A stretch of DNA of 64,000 nt from Rhodovulum strictum (GCF_009649175.1 NZ_WJPO01000011.1:1-64000), one strand, 5' to 3'. Positions 43,261 to 52,196 are shown, counted from the stretch's first letter. The notes: generated by a model not told the origin, from the sequence alone. A program made the numbers and translations.

Positions 43261-43830
43261 ATGAACCTATTGAAGACGACAGCGGCAGCGGCCGTCGCTG
43301 CGGTGGTGATGGCGGGGGCGGCGTCGGCGGCGACGTGTTCTTTCGGCAATGTGAGTTACACGGTCAACCAGGGCAGTCCGGACGCGGTTCTGGACAAGTT
43401 CTGCGCGTCGGGCAATGACACCAACACCATTACCGACAGCTACACCCTGTTCAGCATGGCCGGCTGGACCCTTGGCGACAAGACCGACGATGCGACCGCC
43501 GGCGACGGGAATGTGTCCTTCGCACTTTTCGAACTCGACGATGACAATGACGACGGTGTTCTGAACTGGGAACTGCTGAACCCGTTTGGCTATCAGTACG
43601 TCGCTCTGACGCTGAAGCAGGCAAACTCCTTCGCCGCGTTCCTGCTCGACACGACCAAGCCGCTGGTCGGTACATGGAGCACCTCGGGTCCCGGCAATTC
43701 CAAGGACGGCCTCTCGCACGGCTCGGCGTATTACAACGGCGAACCGAACCTGGTTCCGCTGCCCGCCGCGGGCTGGTTGCTGCTCGCGGGCATCGGCGGT
43801 TTGGCCGCGCTGCGCCGCAAAAAGGCCTGA
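43261..43830 (+). CDS. VPLPA-CTERM sorting-domain surface protein
   Basis: The protein has 189 residues. Residues 1-23 are a signal peptide (TAAAAVAAVVMAGAASA). The mature part is rich in Asp, Asn and Gly with few features (GNDTNTITDSYTLF, LFELDDDNDDGVL). The end is VPLPAAGWLLLAG, a hydrophobic helix, then RRKKA, the VPLPA-type variant of PEP-CTERM signals typical of Rhodobacterales, processed by an exosortase. It is therefore probably exported, cleaved and linked to the surface or exopolysaccharide. No exosortase is encoded in the window. An 11-bp terminator follows the gene. Confidence 0.9.
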   Translation: MNLLKTTAAAAVAAVVMAGAASAATCSFGNVSYTVNQGSPDAVLDKFCASGNDTNTITDSYTLFSMAGWTLGDKTDDATAGDGNVSFALFELDDDNDDGVLNWELLNPFGYQYVALTLKQANSFAAFLLDTTKPLVGTWSTSGPGNSKDGLSHGSAYYNGEPNLVPLPAAGWLLLAGIGGLAALRRKKA

Positions 43831-43859
43831 CACGCCCGCGCCACAGCGCACCTGACAAA

Positions 43860-43886
43860 AAAGGGCGGCCCCCAAGGCCGCCCTTT
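43860..43886. terminator. Bidirectional rho-independent terminator between the VPLPA gene and mmsA
   Basis: A perfect 11-bp stem (AAAGGGCGGCC / GGCCGCCCTTT, loop CCCAA) flanked by A-rich sequence on the left and CTCGTTT on the right lies between convergent genes. It should stop transcripts from both sides. Confidence 0.85.
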
Positions 43887-43892
43887 CTCGTT

Positions 43893-45392
43893 TCAGTCCA
43901 TCTGCTTGAAGTGGAACTCCCCGCCTTCCTTCAGGCCGGACGGCCAGCGCGAGGTGACGGTTTTCGTGCGAGTGTAGAAGCGGAAGGCGTCGGGGCCGTG
44001 CTGGTTCAGGTCGCCGAAGCCCGATTTCTTCCAGCCGCCAAAGGTGTGATAGGCCAGCGGCACCGGGATCGGCACGTTGATGCCGACCATGCCCACATTC
44101 ACCCGGTTGGCAAAATCGCGCGCGGTGTCGCCGTCGCGGGTGAAGATCGCGGTGCCGTTGCCATATTCGTGGTCCATGGCATAGCCCAGCGCCTCTTCGT
44201 AGGTTTTCGTGCGCACGGTGGACAGCACGGGGCCGAAGATCTCGGTCTTGTAGATGTCCATGTCGCGGGTCACGCGGTCGAACAGCGTGGGGCCGACGAA
44301 ATATCCGTTTTCATAGCCTTGCAGGGCGAAGTTGCGGCCGTCTACGACGATTTCGGCGCCCTGGGCCACGCCCGAATCGATCAGTCCCAGCACGCGGGCC
44401 TTGGCCTCGGCGGTCACGAGCGGGCCGTAATCGACGTCATTGCCCGCGGTATAGGGGCCGACCTTCAGCTTTTCGATGCGGGGGACGAGTTTCTCGATCA
44501 GGCGGTCGGCGGTTTCCTCACCAACCGGCAGCGCGACCGAGATCGCCATGCAGCGTTCGCCCGCCGCGCCATAGCCCGCCCCCACCAGCGCATCCGCCGC
44601 CTGGTCCATGTCGGCATCGGGCATGATGATCATGTGGTTCTTGGCGCCGCCGAAACATTGCACCCGCTTGCCGTTGGAACAGCCGCGGCCATAGATGTAC
44701 TCGGCGATGGGGGTCGAACCGACGAAGCCGATGGCCTGGATCAACGGGTTGTCGAGGATCGCGTCGACCGCCTCCTTGTCGCCGTTGACGACCTGCAAGA
44801 GGCCATCGGGCAGCCCCGCCTCCTGCAACAGTTCGGCCAGCATCAGCGGCACGGACGGATCGCGTTCCGAGGGCTTGAGGATGAAGGCGTTGCCGCAGGC
44901 CAGTGCGGGGCCCATCTTCCACAGCGGGATCATGGCGGGGAAGTTGAACGGCGTGATGCCCGCGACGACGCCCAGCGGCTGGCGCATCGAATACATGTCG
45001 ATGCCGGGGCCGGCGCTGTCGGTGAAATCGCCCTTCAGCATCTGCGGCGCCCCGATGCAGAACTCGATCACCTCAAGCCCGCGCTGCACGTCGCCTTTCG
45101 CGTCGGGAATGGTCTTGCCATGCTCCGAGGACAGAACCTCGGCCAGCTTGTCCATGTCGCGGTGGATCAGGCGGACGAATTCCATCATCACCCGGCCGCG
45201 TTTCTGCGGGTTGGTCGCGCCCCACGCGGGCTGGGCGGCGGCGGCGGCGGCGATGGCGGCATCCATCTCGGCCTTGGAGGCCAGCGGCACGCGCGCCTGC
45301 ACCTCGCCCAGCGCGGGGTTGTAGACATCGGCGAAACGGCCCGAGGTCCCCTTGACCTGCTGGCCGTTCACGAAATGGGTCAGTTCCTTCAT
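43893..45392 (-). CDS. mmsA: Methylmalonate-semialdehyde dehydrogenase (CoA-acylating)
   Basis: The protein has 499 residues from MKELTHFVNGQQVKGTSG. The aldehyde dehydrogenase fold shows GVVAGITPFNFPAMIPLW, ILKPSERDPSVPLML, GFVGSTPIAEYIY, FGGAKNHMIIMPDADMDQA and the catalytic Cys in AGERCMAISVALPVG, the last two being specific to MmsA. It converts methylmalonate semialdehyde plus CoA to propionyl-CoA and CO2, completing valine degradation started by the operon at 38.7-41.7 kb. It is divergent from a LysR-type gene, which probably controls it. Confidence 0.97.
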   Translation of the reverse strand: MKELTHFVNGQQVKGTSGRFADVYNPALGEVQARVPLASKAEMDAAIAAAAAAQPAWGATNPQKRGRVMMEFVRLIHRDMDKLAEVLSSEHGKTIPDAKGDVQRGLEVIEFCIGAPQMLKGDFTDSAGPGIDMYSMRQPLGVVAGITPFNFPAMIPLWKMGPALACGNAFILKPSERDPSVPLMLAELLQEAGLPDGLLQVVNGDKEAVDAILDNPLIQAIGFVGSTPIAEYIYGRGCSNGKRVQCFGGAKNHMIIMPDADMDQAADALVGAGYGAAGERCMAISVALPVGEETADRLIEKLVPRIEKLKVGPYTAGNDVDYGPLVTAEAKARVLGLIDSGVAQGAEIVVDGRNFALQGYENGYFVGPTLFDRVTRDMDIYKTEIFGPVLSTVRTKTYEEALGYAMDHEYGNGTAIFTRDGDTARDFANRVNVGMVGINVPIPVPLAYHTFGGWKKSGFGDLNQHGPDAFRFYTRTKTVTSRWPSGLKEGGEFHFKQMD

Positions 45393-45459
45393 GGCAATCC
45401 TCCCGGGAATCCTGTGTGCGCGCAGGATAGTCTTGCAGAATTCCCCGGAAAAGCGGCAG

Positions 45460-45482
45460 TTTGCCAAAGGTGTTTTGCGAAA
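45460..45482. promoter_or_regulatory. Two TTTGC[C/G]AAA repeats between mmsA and its LysR gene
   Basis: TTTGCCAAA at 45460-45468 and TTTGCGAAA at 45474-45482 are near-palindromic direct repeats 14 bp apart, just upstream of the LysR-type gene and 68-90 bases from mmsA. LysR operators often hold such paired sites at a divergent promoter. Confidence 0.45.
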
Positions 45483-45498
45483 ATGCAAGGACATGGGC

Positions 45499-46392
45499 AT
45501 GAACTGGGACGACATGCGGCTGTTTCTGGCTGTGGCGCGGGCCGAAAGCCTGACCGGGGCGGGCAAGGTGCTGAAGCTGGACCCCGCAACGCTGGGCCGT
45601 CGCATCGCCCGGCTGGAAGAGACGCTGGGCGCGGCGCTCTTTGCCCGCTCGCCGCGCGGCTACGGGCTGACCGAGGCGGGCGAACGGCTGATGGACCGCG
45701 CGATGCAGGCCGAACAGGCGCTGACCGAGGGGGCCGAGGAATTGCGCGGGCAGGGCGGGCAACTGACCGGCTCGGTCCGGATCGGGGCGCCGGACGGGGT
45801 GGCGAATTTCCTGCTGCCGCAGGTGACGGCGGCGATCTGCGATGCCAATCCGGGGCTGGAGGTGCAGATCGTGGCGCTGCCGCGGGTGTTCAACCTGTCG
45901 CGCCGCGAGGCCGACATGGCAATCGCCGTCAGCCCGCCCGAGACCGGGCGGCTGACCGTGCAGCGGGTCACCGATTACCGGCTGCACCTGGTCGCCCATC
46001 GCGACTATCTGGCCCGGCATCCGCCGATCCGCGGGCTGGCCGATCTGACGGGGCACCGGATCGTGGGGTATATCCCTGACATGATCTTTGACAGCGAACT
46101 GGATTACCTGTCCGAGATCGGGGTCGAGCGGGTGCCGCTGGCCTCGAACTCGGTCGCGGTGCAGCTGAACTGGCTGCGGGCGGGGGCGGGGCTGGGGATC
46201 GTGCATGATTTCGCGATTCCCGCGGCGCCGGGGCTGGTCAGGGTGCTGCCCGATCAGGTGTCGCTGAAGCGCAGCTTCTATCTGATCCGCCATGGCGGCG
46301 ACCGCAAGCTGGCCCGGCTGAACCGCTTCGCTTCCCTGCTGTTCGACGGGCTTCGCGCAGAAGTTGCCCGGCTTGAGGCACGGATCGCTTGA
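45499..46392 (+). CDS. LysR-family transcriptional regulator, divergent from mmsA
   Basis: The protein has 297 residues from MNWDDMRLFLAVARAESL. The ATG two codons upstream is too close to the AAGGA ribosome-binding site. The winged helix (GAGKVLKLDPATLGRRIARLEETLGAALF, cut here to LDPATLGRRIARLEETLG) is followed by a LysR effector domain (GSVRIGAPDGVANFLLP, LPRVFNLSRREADMAIAV). Most LysR helices read S-x-S-A-V-S-R-x-I; here the turn is PATLGRRI. The 106-bp divergent arrangement with mmsA suggests local control of that gene. Confidence 0.9.
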   Translation: MNWDDMRLFLAVARAESLTGAGKVLKLDPATLGRRIARLEETLGAALFARSPRGYGLTEAGERLMDRAMQAEQALTEGAEELRGQGGQLTGSVRIGAPDGVANFLLPQVTAAICDANPGLEVQIVALPRVFNLSRREADMAIAVSPPETGRLTVQRVTDYRLHLVAHRDYLARHPPIRGLADLTGHRIVGYIPDMIFDSELDYLSEIGVERVPLASNSVAVQLNWLRAGAGLGIVHDFAIPAAPGLVRVLPDQVSLKRSFYLIRHGGDRKLARLNRFASLLFDGLRAEVARLEARIA

Positions 46393-46458
46393 CAGATTGT
46401 CGCAGTCGGGGCGACGCTGAACCCCGGTCCCGTTCGGGGCGCTATGGGGAGAGGCGCG

Positions 46459-46893
46459 ATGCAAGTCCATCAGATCCTGAAATCCAAGCTGGTGCCGGGT
46501 GTGGCGACGGTGATGCCGGACACCACGGTTGCCCAGGCCGCGGCGGAACTGGCCGCAAGGCGGATCGGCTCGCTGGTGGTCAGCGACGCTTCCGGCACGC
46601 TGGAAGGCATCCTGTCCGAACGCGATATCGTGCGCGAGGTCGGTCGGCGGGGATCCGAAGTGCTCGGGCAGCCCGTCGCGGCAATCATGACCCGCACGAT
46701 CCAGACCTGCACGCTTGAGGATACGGCCCATCAGGTCCTGGCGCGCATGACCGAGGGACGGTTCCGCCACATGCCGGTGATGGACAAGGGGCGGATGGTG
46801 GCGCTGATCTCGATCGGCGATGTGGTCAAGGCGCGGCTGTCCGAACTGTCGATGGAGAAGGACGCGCTGGAAGGCATGATCATGGGGTTCTGA
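46459..46893 (+). CDS. Tandem CBS-domain protein
   Basis: The protein has 144 residues from MQVHQILKSK, chosen for its GGGAGAGG ribosome-binding site; an ATG five codons upstream would leave no site. Two CBS domains fill the protein: VATVMPDTTVAQAAAELA with GILSERDIVREV, and IMTRTIQTCTLEDTAHQVLA with VALISIGDVVKARL. Such stand-alone pairs bind adenosine nucleotides and sense energy state. No partner is fused, so the regulated protein is unknown. It precedes coaD by 99 bp. Confidence 0.92.
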   Translation: MQVHQILKSKLVPGVATVMPDTTVAQAAAELAARRIGSLVVSDASGTLEGILSERDIVREVGRRGSEVLGQPVAAIMTRTIQTCTLEDTAHQVLARMTEGRFRHMPVMDKGRMVALISIGDVVKARLSELSMEKDALEGMIMGF

Positions 46894-46992
46894 GTGGCGC
46901 TGCGTCGTGCAGGGGGCGCGGTCGATGCTGCACTTGCAAAAGGCGCGGCAATATAGTTGCGTGCGGGGAAAGACTGGCAGAAAGGGGCCCCC

Positions 46993-47484
46993 ATGCGCAT
47001 TGGCCTGTATCCCGGCACATTCGATCCGCTGACGCTTGGCCATATCGATATCATCACGCGGGCCTGCGCGCTGGTCGACCGGCTGGTGATCGGCGTGGCG
47101 ATCAACCGCGACAAGGGTCCGCTGTTCCCGCTGGAGGATCGCGTGGCGATGATCGAGGCGGAATGCGCGGCGCTGGGCGCGCGGACCGGCACCGAGATCG
47201 TGGCGCATCCGTTCGAGAACCTGCTGATCGATTGCGCGCGCGACGTGGGCGCCACGATGATCGTGCGCGGCCTGCGTGCGGTCGCGGATTTCGAGTATGA
47301 ATTCCAGATGGTCGGCATGAACCGCGCGCTCGATTCCTCGATCGAGACGGTGTTCCTGATGGCGGATGCGCGGCGTCAGGCGATTGCCTCGCGGCTGGTC
47401 AAGGAAATCGCGCGGCTGGGGGGCGATGTGTCGTCCTTCGTCACGCCGGCGGTGCGCGACCGGCTGGTGGCGCGCTTCGCCTGA
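46993..47484 (+). CDS. coaD: Phosphopantetheine adenylyltransferase
   Basis: The protein has 163 residues from MRIGLYPGTFDPLTLGHIDI, which contains the T/H-x-G-H nucleotidyltransferase motif (GHIDI). Further blocks are VIGVAINRDKGPLFPLEDRV, MIVRGLRAVADFEYE and MADARRQAIASRLVKEIARLGGDVSSFV. It adenylates phosphopantetheine in coenzyme A synthesis. The length is normal for bacterial CoaD. A copy of the hairpin/CCAAGAAGAAG element follows the stop. Confidence 0.97.
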   Translation: MRIGLYPGTFDPLTLGHIDIITRACALVDRLVIGVAINRDKGPLFPLEDRVAMIEAECAALGARTGTEIVAHPFENLLIDCARDVGATMIVRGLRAVADFEYEFQMVGMNRALDSSIETVFLMADARRQAIASRLVKEIARLGGDVSSFVTPAVRDRLVARFA

Positions 47485-47531
47485 ACCGGACCCGATCCAG
47501 CGGAGCGCCTGCGGCGCAAGACATTTTCTGG

Positions 47532-47577
47532 GCGGCCCGTTCCGGACCGCGCGTTGGGTATTTGAACCAAGAAGAAG
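47532..47577 (+). repeat. Dispersed 3'-end element: hairpin followed by GGGTATTT-N3-CCAAGAAGAAG (copy 2)
   Basis: An 8-bp stem with one mismatch (GCGGCCCG / CGGACCGC, loop TTC) at 47532-47550 is followed after five bases by a 22-base motif at 47556-47577 that differs from the copy at 161-182 in two positions. It begins about 48 bases after the coaD stop, in the same orientation as the gene. Confidence 0.55.
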
Positions 47578-47607
47578 CAGAGGACGCGCCCGGTGGCCCT
47601 GTGACTG

Positions 47608-47751
47608 TCAACGCCAGAAGGCCAGGGCGTCGATCAGGTCCACGAACTTGCGGGCGAGAAACAGGGTATTGGCAGAGCCGGTCAGCACCTGGTCTGCCGC
47701 TGCGGCAAGGGCGACCAGAACGAGCAGCACGATCGCGACGCGATTGCTCAT
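47608..47751 (-). CDS. 47-aa hydrophobic small protein
   Basis: The frame reads MSNRVAIVLLVLVALAAAAD, then QVLTGSANTLFLARKFVDL and IDALAFWR, ending at a TGA. One N-terminal helix (5-19) is strongly hydrophobic, followed by a Thr-Gly turn and an amphipathic helix. The sequence looks evolved (no repeats, conserved-looking Gly, Asn and Trp), and I believe similar small proteins occur in other Rhodobacterales. The ATG has a weak purine-rich upstream region. Function unknown; a single-pass membrane peptide is likely. Confidence 0.65.
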   Translation of the reverse strand: MSNRVAIVLLVLVALAAAADQVLTGSANTLFLARKFVDLIDALAFWR

Positions 47752-47984
47752 GCGGCGGGGCCGGGGTGGCGGCGGGCTGGGGTGGAGCGGGTCATGGCGT
47801 GCTCTGGTCGGCGGGGGGGTGCGCGGTCTTCGGGCAGTAGGTCAAGCATAGGCGGTAAGCCCTTGACTGGAAAGGGGGCGCATTCGGTTGCACCTTGAGA
47901 TAAAATTGACCCAAGTCCCGCTGCACCGATTCGGTCCCGGGGGGTGGACTGGGGCGAGGCAGAACGGCCGGGGAACAGGCAGAG

Positions 47985-48470
47985 ATGAGCGAGATCACCG
48001 AGTTCGAGCGGCGGATTACCGCGGCTTTGGAAAGGATCGGGGCGGGGCTGGAAAGGCTGGAGCGGATCGACCCCGACCGGCCCGATCCCGCCGAGCTTGA
48101 GGGCCTGCGCGAGGCGCTGGAAATCGAGCGCAGCACCAATGCCCAGTTGAACGATCGCGTGAAGGCGATCCGCGAGCGGCAGGAGACCCAGGTTGCACGG
48201 CTGGATCGGCGTGCGCATGAGATGACCGAGCGCGCCGAGGCGCTGGAGGCAGAGGTCGAGCGGCTGCGCGCGGTCAATGCGCGGTTGCGCGAGACGAGCG
48301 CGGCATTGCGCGCGGCCAATGCCGAGGGACTGGGCGATCCCGTGGCAATCGACGCGGCGATGATGGCCGAGCTTGCCGCGCTGGAGGCGTTGCGCGCGGG
48401 CGACCGGGCCGAGCTGGAGGCGATCATCGCCGATCTGCGGCCGCTGGCCGAAGGAGGGGCCCATGCCTAA
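47985..48470 (+). CDS. Coiled-coil protein upstream of zapA
   Basis: The protein has 161 residues, mostly one long coiled coil (LEGLREALEIERSTNAQLND, RLDRRAHEMTERAEALEAEV, RLRAVNARLRETSAALRAAN). No catalytic motif or signal is seen. Its last eight bases overlap the zapA start, so the two are translationally coupled. That coupling suggests a role with ZapA at the division site, but this is inference. A GGCAGAG sequence precedes the ATG. Confidence 0.75.
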   Translation: MSEITEFERRITAALERIGAGLERLERIDPDRPDPAELEGLREALEIERSTNAQLNDRVKAIRERQETQVARLDRRAHEMTERAEALEAEVERLRAVNARLRETSAALRAANAEGLGDPVAIDAAMMAELAALEALRAGDRAELEAIIADLRPLAEGGAHA

Positions 48471-48861
48471 TGTCGAGATCATCATCGGCGGGCGCAGCTT
48501 CGAGGTGGCCTGCCAGTCCGGCGAGGAGCCATTCCTTCAGGCTGCGGCGCGCGCGCTGGATGCCGAGGCGGCGGTGCTGGCGGCGCAGGGCGGGCATCTG
48601 CCCGAGTCGCGCATGCTGCTGATGGCTGGGCTGATGCTGGCGGACAAGACCGTGGGGCTGGAGGAACGGCTGCGCGGGATCGAGGCCAAGCTGGGCGAGG
48701 CACGCGCCAGGATCGGCGAACTGGAATCCCGCCCCGCGCCAGCGCCCGAGCGCATAGAGGTGCCGGTGATCCCGTCCATCGTGGTCGATACCTTCGCCGA
48801 ACTGGCGGCGCGGGCGGAATCGCTGGCCGATACGGTCGAGGAAAAGGTGATGGGTGGCTGA
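48463..48861 (+). CDS. zapA: Cell-division protein ZapA
   Basis: The protein has 132 residues from MPNVEIIIGGRSFEVACQSG, the ZapA head domain (NVEIIIGGRSFEVAC, with EEPFLQAAARALDAEA), followed by a coiled coil with LPESRMLLMAGLMLADKTVGLEE. ZapA bundles FtsZ filaments in the Z-ring. A GGAGGGGCCC ribosome-binding site lies inside the coding end of the preceding gene. It ends six bases before a convergent gene. Confidence 0.9.
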   Translation: MPNVEIIIGGRSFEVACQSGEEPFLQAAARALDAEAAVLAAQGGHLPESRMLLMAGLMLADKTVGLEERLRGIEAKLGEARARIGELESRPAPAPERIEVPVIPSIVVDTFAELAARAESLADTVEEKVMGG

Positions 48862-48867
48862 GCCTGC

Positions 48868-49347
48868 TCAGCGCCGCAAGAGCCCCGACAGGATGCGCGC
48901 AAGCCAGTTTCGGGGCGGCGTGCCGGGCAGGCGGAAATGCGAAAGCCGCCCGCTTTCGAGATCCTCGACCAGCCCATCCATGGCGAAGGCGAGCGGGACG
49001 AGGACGCTGCGCGCAGGGCCGCTGGACGGGATCAGGCGCTGACCCGGGGCGTCGTGCAGGTCGAGCCGGGCGGTGCATCCGGCCAGTTTCAGCGCCAATG
49101 CGGGCGGTGCGCTTGCGGGCAGGCGGGCGATCAGGTCCGCCGCCTCGGCCGAGACCTCGGGGCGGCGGTCAAGTTCGATCATCGCGGCGATGGGGTCATG
49201 CAGCACCAGCGCCTGCACCCGGCGGCCGAAGCGGATGTGGGTTTCGCTGCGCACCTGACAGGCGAGTGGCCCGGCTAGGTAGCGCGCGACACGGTCCAGC
49301 GCCAGCCCATGCCCGGCCGGGCCATACCAGAGCCGCGCGCGCAGCAT
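48868..49347 (-). CDS. Unrecognised conserved-looking protein
   Basis: The protein has 159 residues. I do not recognise a family. It starts MLRARLWYGPAGHGLALDRV, has a mildly hydrophobic middle (PPALALKLAGCTARLDLHDA) and ends in a basic, hydrophobic tail (NWLARILSGLLRR) that could touch the membrane. It lies between zapA (convergent) and grxD (same strand, seven bases downstream of its own start), so it may be the distal gene of a bolA-grxD unit. No signal peptide. Confidence 0.6.
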   Translation of the reverse strand: MLRARLWYGPAGHGLALDRVARYLAGPLACQVRSETHIRFGRRVQALVLHDPIAAMIELDRRPEVSAEAADLIARLPASAPPALALKLAGCTARLDLHDAPGQRLIPSSGPARSVLVPLAFAMDGLVEDLESGRLSHFRLPGTPPRNWLARILSGLLRR

Positions 49348-49354
49348 GGCCGTC

Positions 49355-49717
49355 TCAGGCGTTGGCGGCGCGGATCTTGTCGGCGGCTTCCTTTGAATAG
49401 GCCACGCCCTTGTCGTCGAAGAGCTTGTCGAGCTCGCCCGACAGCGTCATCTCGGTGACGATATCGCAGCCGCCGATGAACTCGCCCTTGACGTAAAGCT
49501 GGGGGATGGTCGGCCAGTCCGAGAAATCCTTGATGCCCTGGCGGATATCCTCGTCGGCGAGCACGTTGATATCGGCGAACTCGACCCCCATGAAGTTCAG
49601 CACGCCCGCTACGCGGCTGGAGAATCCGCATTGCGGCATCTCGCGGGTGCCCTTCATGAACAGGACGACGCTGTTGCCGTCGATGGTTTCCTTGATGCGC
49701 GTTTCTGCGTCGGACAT
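49355..49717 (-). CDS. grxD: Monothiol glutaredoxin (Grx4/GrxD)
   Basis: The protein has 120 residues from [15 protein letters not shown] with a GGAGTGACCCC leader. The CGFS active site (PQCGFSS, Cys30) defines the monothiol class, and [20 protein letters not shown] is the glutathione-binding part. With BolA it forms Fe-S-bridged heterodimers used in cluster delivery and iron signalling. The bolA gene directly upstream (four-base gap) supports the pairing. Confidence 0.96.
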   Translation of the reverse strand: MSDAETRIKETIDGNSVVLFMKGTREMPQCGFSSRVAGVLNFMGVEFADINVLADEDIRQGIKDFSDWPTIPQLYVKGEFIGGCDIVTEMTLSGELDKLFDDKGVAYSKEAADKIRAANA

Positions 49718-49721
49718 GGGG

Positions 49722-49964
49722 TCACTCCGGAGCTTTGGTGGTGAGGGCAAGCGCGTGGAGCGCGCCCTTGGAGCCCTCCATCTGCTCTTTCAGGGCGGCA
49801 TAGACGGCGCGCTGCTGCTGAACGCGGTTCTGGCCGCGGAAGCTTTCGTCGATCACCTCGGCGGCATAGTGGTTTCCGTCGCCGGCGATGTCGGTGATGG
49901 TGATCTGCGCATCGGGAAATTTCGCGCGGATCAGGGCTTCGATCTCTTCGGGCGCGATGGCCAT
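49722..49964 (-). CDS. bolA: BolA-family protein
   Basis: The protein has 80 residues from [37 protein letters not shown] and [15 protein letters not shown] form the class II KH-like BolA fold, with the conserved His as a cluster ligand. It pairs with the monothiol glutaredoxin encoded four bases downstream. A longer upstream frame has no ribosome-binding site and was not used. Confidence 0.95.
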   Translation of the reverse strand: MAIAPEEIEALIRAKFPDAQITITDIAGDGNHYAAEVIDESFRGQNRVQQQRAVYAALKEQMEGSKGALHALALTTKAPE

Positions 49965-50036
49965 TCGGGGCTCCGTCCTGTTCGTCGTGGTCAAGGTAAG
50001 CGCGTCGGCAAACCGCCGCAAGGGCCGCGTTGGGGC

Positions 50037-52196
50037 TTAGCCCAGTGCCTCGGCAAAGGCGCTGCGATAAAGGGCGGCAAGCTCTGCCAGTGGCGCAGAG
50101 GCGGCGCCGAAGCCGACCTTGTCGCCGCCGAACCGGCCCACGGTGGCCAGCGGCACGCCCGCCTTGCCGGCGGCCACCATCAGCGCCTCGGCGGCGTCGA
50201 AGGGGGCGACGATCAGGTAGCGGGCCTGATCCTCGCCGAACAGCGTGGGGGTGTCGGCGGCATCCAGATGCACGCCCACGCCGGCCGCCTCGGCCATCTC
50301 GAAGGCGGCGAGCGCGAGGCCGCCATCCGACAGGTCGGTGGCGGCGGCGATCAGGTGGCGGTTGGCGCGGATGAACTCGCCATGCGCGCGCTCTGCGGCA
50401 AGGTCAACGGGCGGCGCGTCGCCATCCTCGCGGTTGAACACCTCGTAGAGCAGGGCGGATTGGCCCAGATGGCCGGTCGTGTTGCCCAGCAGCAGCGCCA
50501 GATGGCCCTCTTGCGGGGTTCCGGCGATCACCTGGTCGATATGGTCGATCAGGCCGACCGCGCCGATGGTGGGGGTGGGCAGGATCGGGCTGCCATCGGT
50601 TTCGTTGTAAAGCGAGACATTGCCCGACACGATGGGCAGGTCGAGCGCGCGGCAGGCGGCACCGATGCCCTGGATCGCGCCGACGAACTGGCCCATGATC
50701 TCGGGCTTTTCGGGGTTGCCAAAGTTCAGGTTGTCGGTGGCGGCGAGCGGGCGCGCGCCGACTGCGCAAAGATTGCGGAAGGCTTCGGCCACGGCCTGCT
50801 TGCCGCCCTCGACCGGGTTGGCGCGGACATAGCGCGGCGTCACGTCCGAGGTGAAGGCCAGCGCCTTGTCGGTGCCATGCACGCGCACGATGCCTGCGCC
50901 AAGACCGGGGCGGCGGATCGTGTCCCCCATCACCTGGCTGTCATATTGTTCGTAGACCCAGTGCTTGGCGGCATGGTTCGGCGAGCCGATCAGTGCCTTG
51001 AGCGCGTCGATCGGGTCGATGCCCGGCACCTCGGCGAGCGGCGCGGGGGCGGGGGGCGGCACCCAGGGGCGGTCGTATTCGGGGGCCGAGGAGGAGAGTT
51101 TCGACAGCGGCAGGTCGGCCTTGCATTCACCCCGGTGCAGGATCAGGAAACGGTCCTCGGGGATCGTCTCGCCGACGATGGCGAAGTCGAGATCCCATTT
51201 CTCGAAGATCGCGCGGGCTTCGGCCTCCTTTTCGGGGCGCAGCACCATGAGCATGCGTTCCTGGCTTTCGGACAGCATCATCTCGTAGGCGGTCATGGCG
51301 GTTTCGCGCTGCGGCACGGCGTCGAGATCCAGCCGGATGCCAAGGCCGCCCTTGTCGCCCATCTCGACCGCCGAACAGGTCAGGCCCGCGGCGCCCATGT
51401 CCTGAATGGAAATGACGGCGCCCGAGGCCATCAGTTCAAGGCAGGCCTCCATCAGCCGTTTCTCGGTGAAGGGGTCGCCGACCTGTACCGTGGGGCGTTT
51501 TTCCTCGATCCCCTCGTCGAATTCGGCGCTGGCCATGGTGGCCCCGCCCACACCGTCGCGCCCCGTTTTCGCGCCCAGATAGACCACGGGCATGCCGACG
51601 CCCGAGGCGGCCGAATAGAAGATGCTGTCGGCATCGGCCAGCCCGGCGGCAAAGGCGTTCACAAGGCAGTTGCCGTTATAGGCGGGGTGGAAGCGGACCT
51701 CGCCGCCCACGGTCGGCACACCGAAGCAGTTGCCATAGCCGCCGATGCCCTCGACCACGCCATGCACCAGTTGCCGGGTCTTGGGGTGATCGACCTGCCC
51801 GAAGGACAGAGCGTTCATCGCCGCGATGGGGCGGGCGCCCATGGTAAAGACGTCGCGCAGGATGCCGCCCACGCCGGTCGCGGCGCCCTGATAGGGCTCG
51901 ATGTAACTCGGGTGGTTGTGGCTTTCCATCTTGAAGACCACGGCCTGCCCGTCGCCGATGTCCACGACGCCCGCATTCTCGCCGGGGCCGCAGATCACCT
52001 GCGGACCCTCGGTATGCAGGGTGCGCAACCATTTCTTGGACGACTTGTAGGAGCAATGCTCGTTCCACATCGCCGAGAAGATGCCAAGCTCGGTAAAGCT
52101 GGGCGCGCGGTTCAGAATCCGCAGGATTTCCGCGTATTCCTCGGGCTTGAGCCCATGGGCCGCGATCAGCTCGTCGGTGATGGCCGGTTCCTGCAT
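50037..52196 (-). CDS. purL: Phosphoribosylformylglycinamidine synthase II
   Basis: The protein has 719 residues from [16 protein letters not shown], the usual length of small PurL. Key blocks are [46 protein letters not shown] (cut to [18 protein letters not shown]), [33 protein letters not shown] and [18 protein letters not shown], giving the ATP and FGAR sites. It makes FGAM in purine synthesis with PurS and PurQ, which are not in the window. It is preceded by a lytic transglycosylase gene on the same strand. Confidence 0.98.
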   Translation of the reverse strand: MQEPAITDELIAAHGLKPEEYAEILRILNRAPSFTELGIFSAMWNEHCSYKSSKKWLRTLHTEGPQVICGPGENAGVVDIGDGQAVVFKMESHNHPSYIEPYQGAATGVGGILRDVFTMGARPIAAMNALSFGQVDHPKTRQLVHGVVEGIGGYGNCFGVPTVGGEVRFHPAYNGNCLVNAFAAGLADADSIFYSAASGVGMPVVYLGAKTGRDGVGGATMASAEFDEGIEEKRPTVQVGDPFTEKRLMEACLELMASGAVISIQDMGAAGLTCSAVEMGDKGGLGIRLDLDAVPQRETAMTAYEMMLSESQERMLMVLRPEKEAEARAIFEKWDLDFAIVGETIPEDRFLILHRGECKADLPLSKLSSSAPEYDRPWVPPPAPAPLAEVPGIDPIDALKALIGSPNHAAKHWVYEQYDSQVMGDTIRRPGLGAGIVRVHGTDKALAFTSDVTPRYVRANPVEGGKQAVAEAFRNLCAVGARPLAATDNLNFGNPEKPEIMGQFVGAIQGIGAACRALDLPIVSGNVSLYNETDGSPILPTPTIGAVGLIDHIDQVIAGTPQEGHLALLLGNTTGHLGQSALLYEVFNREDGDAPPVDLAAERAHGEFIRANRHLIAAATDLSDGGLALAAFEMAEAAGVGVHLDAADTPTLFGEDQARYLIVAPFDAAEALMVAAGKAGVPLATVGRFGGDKVGFGAASAPLAELAALYRSAFAEALG

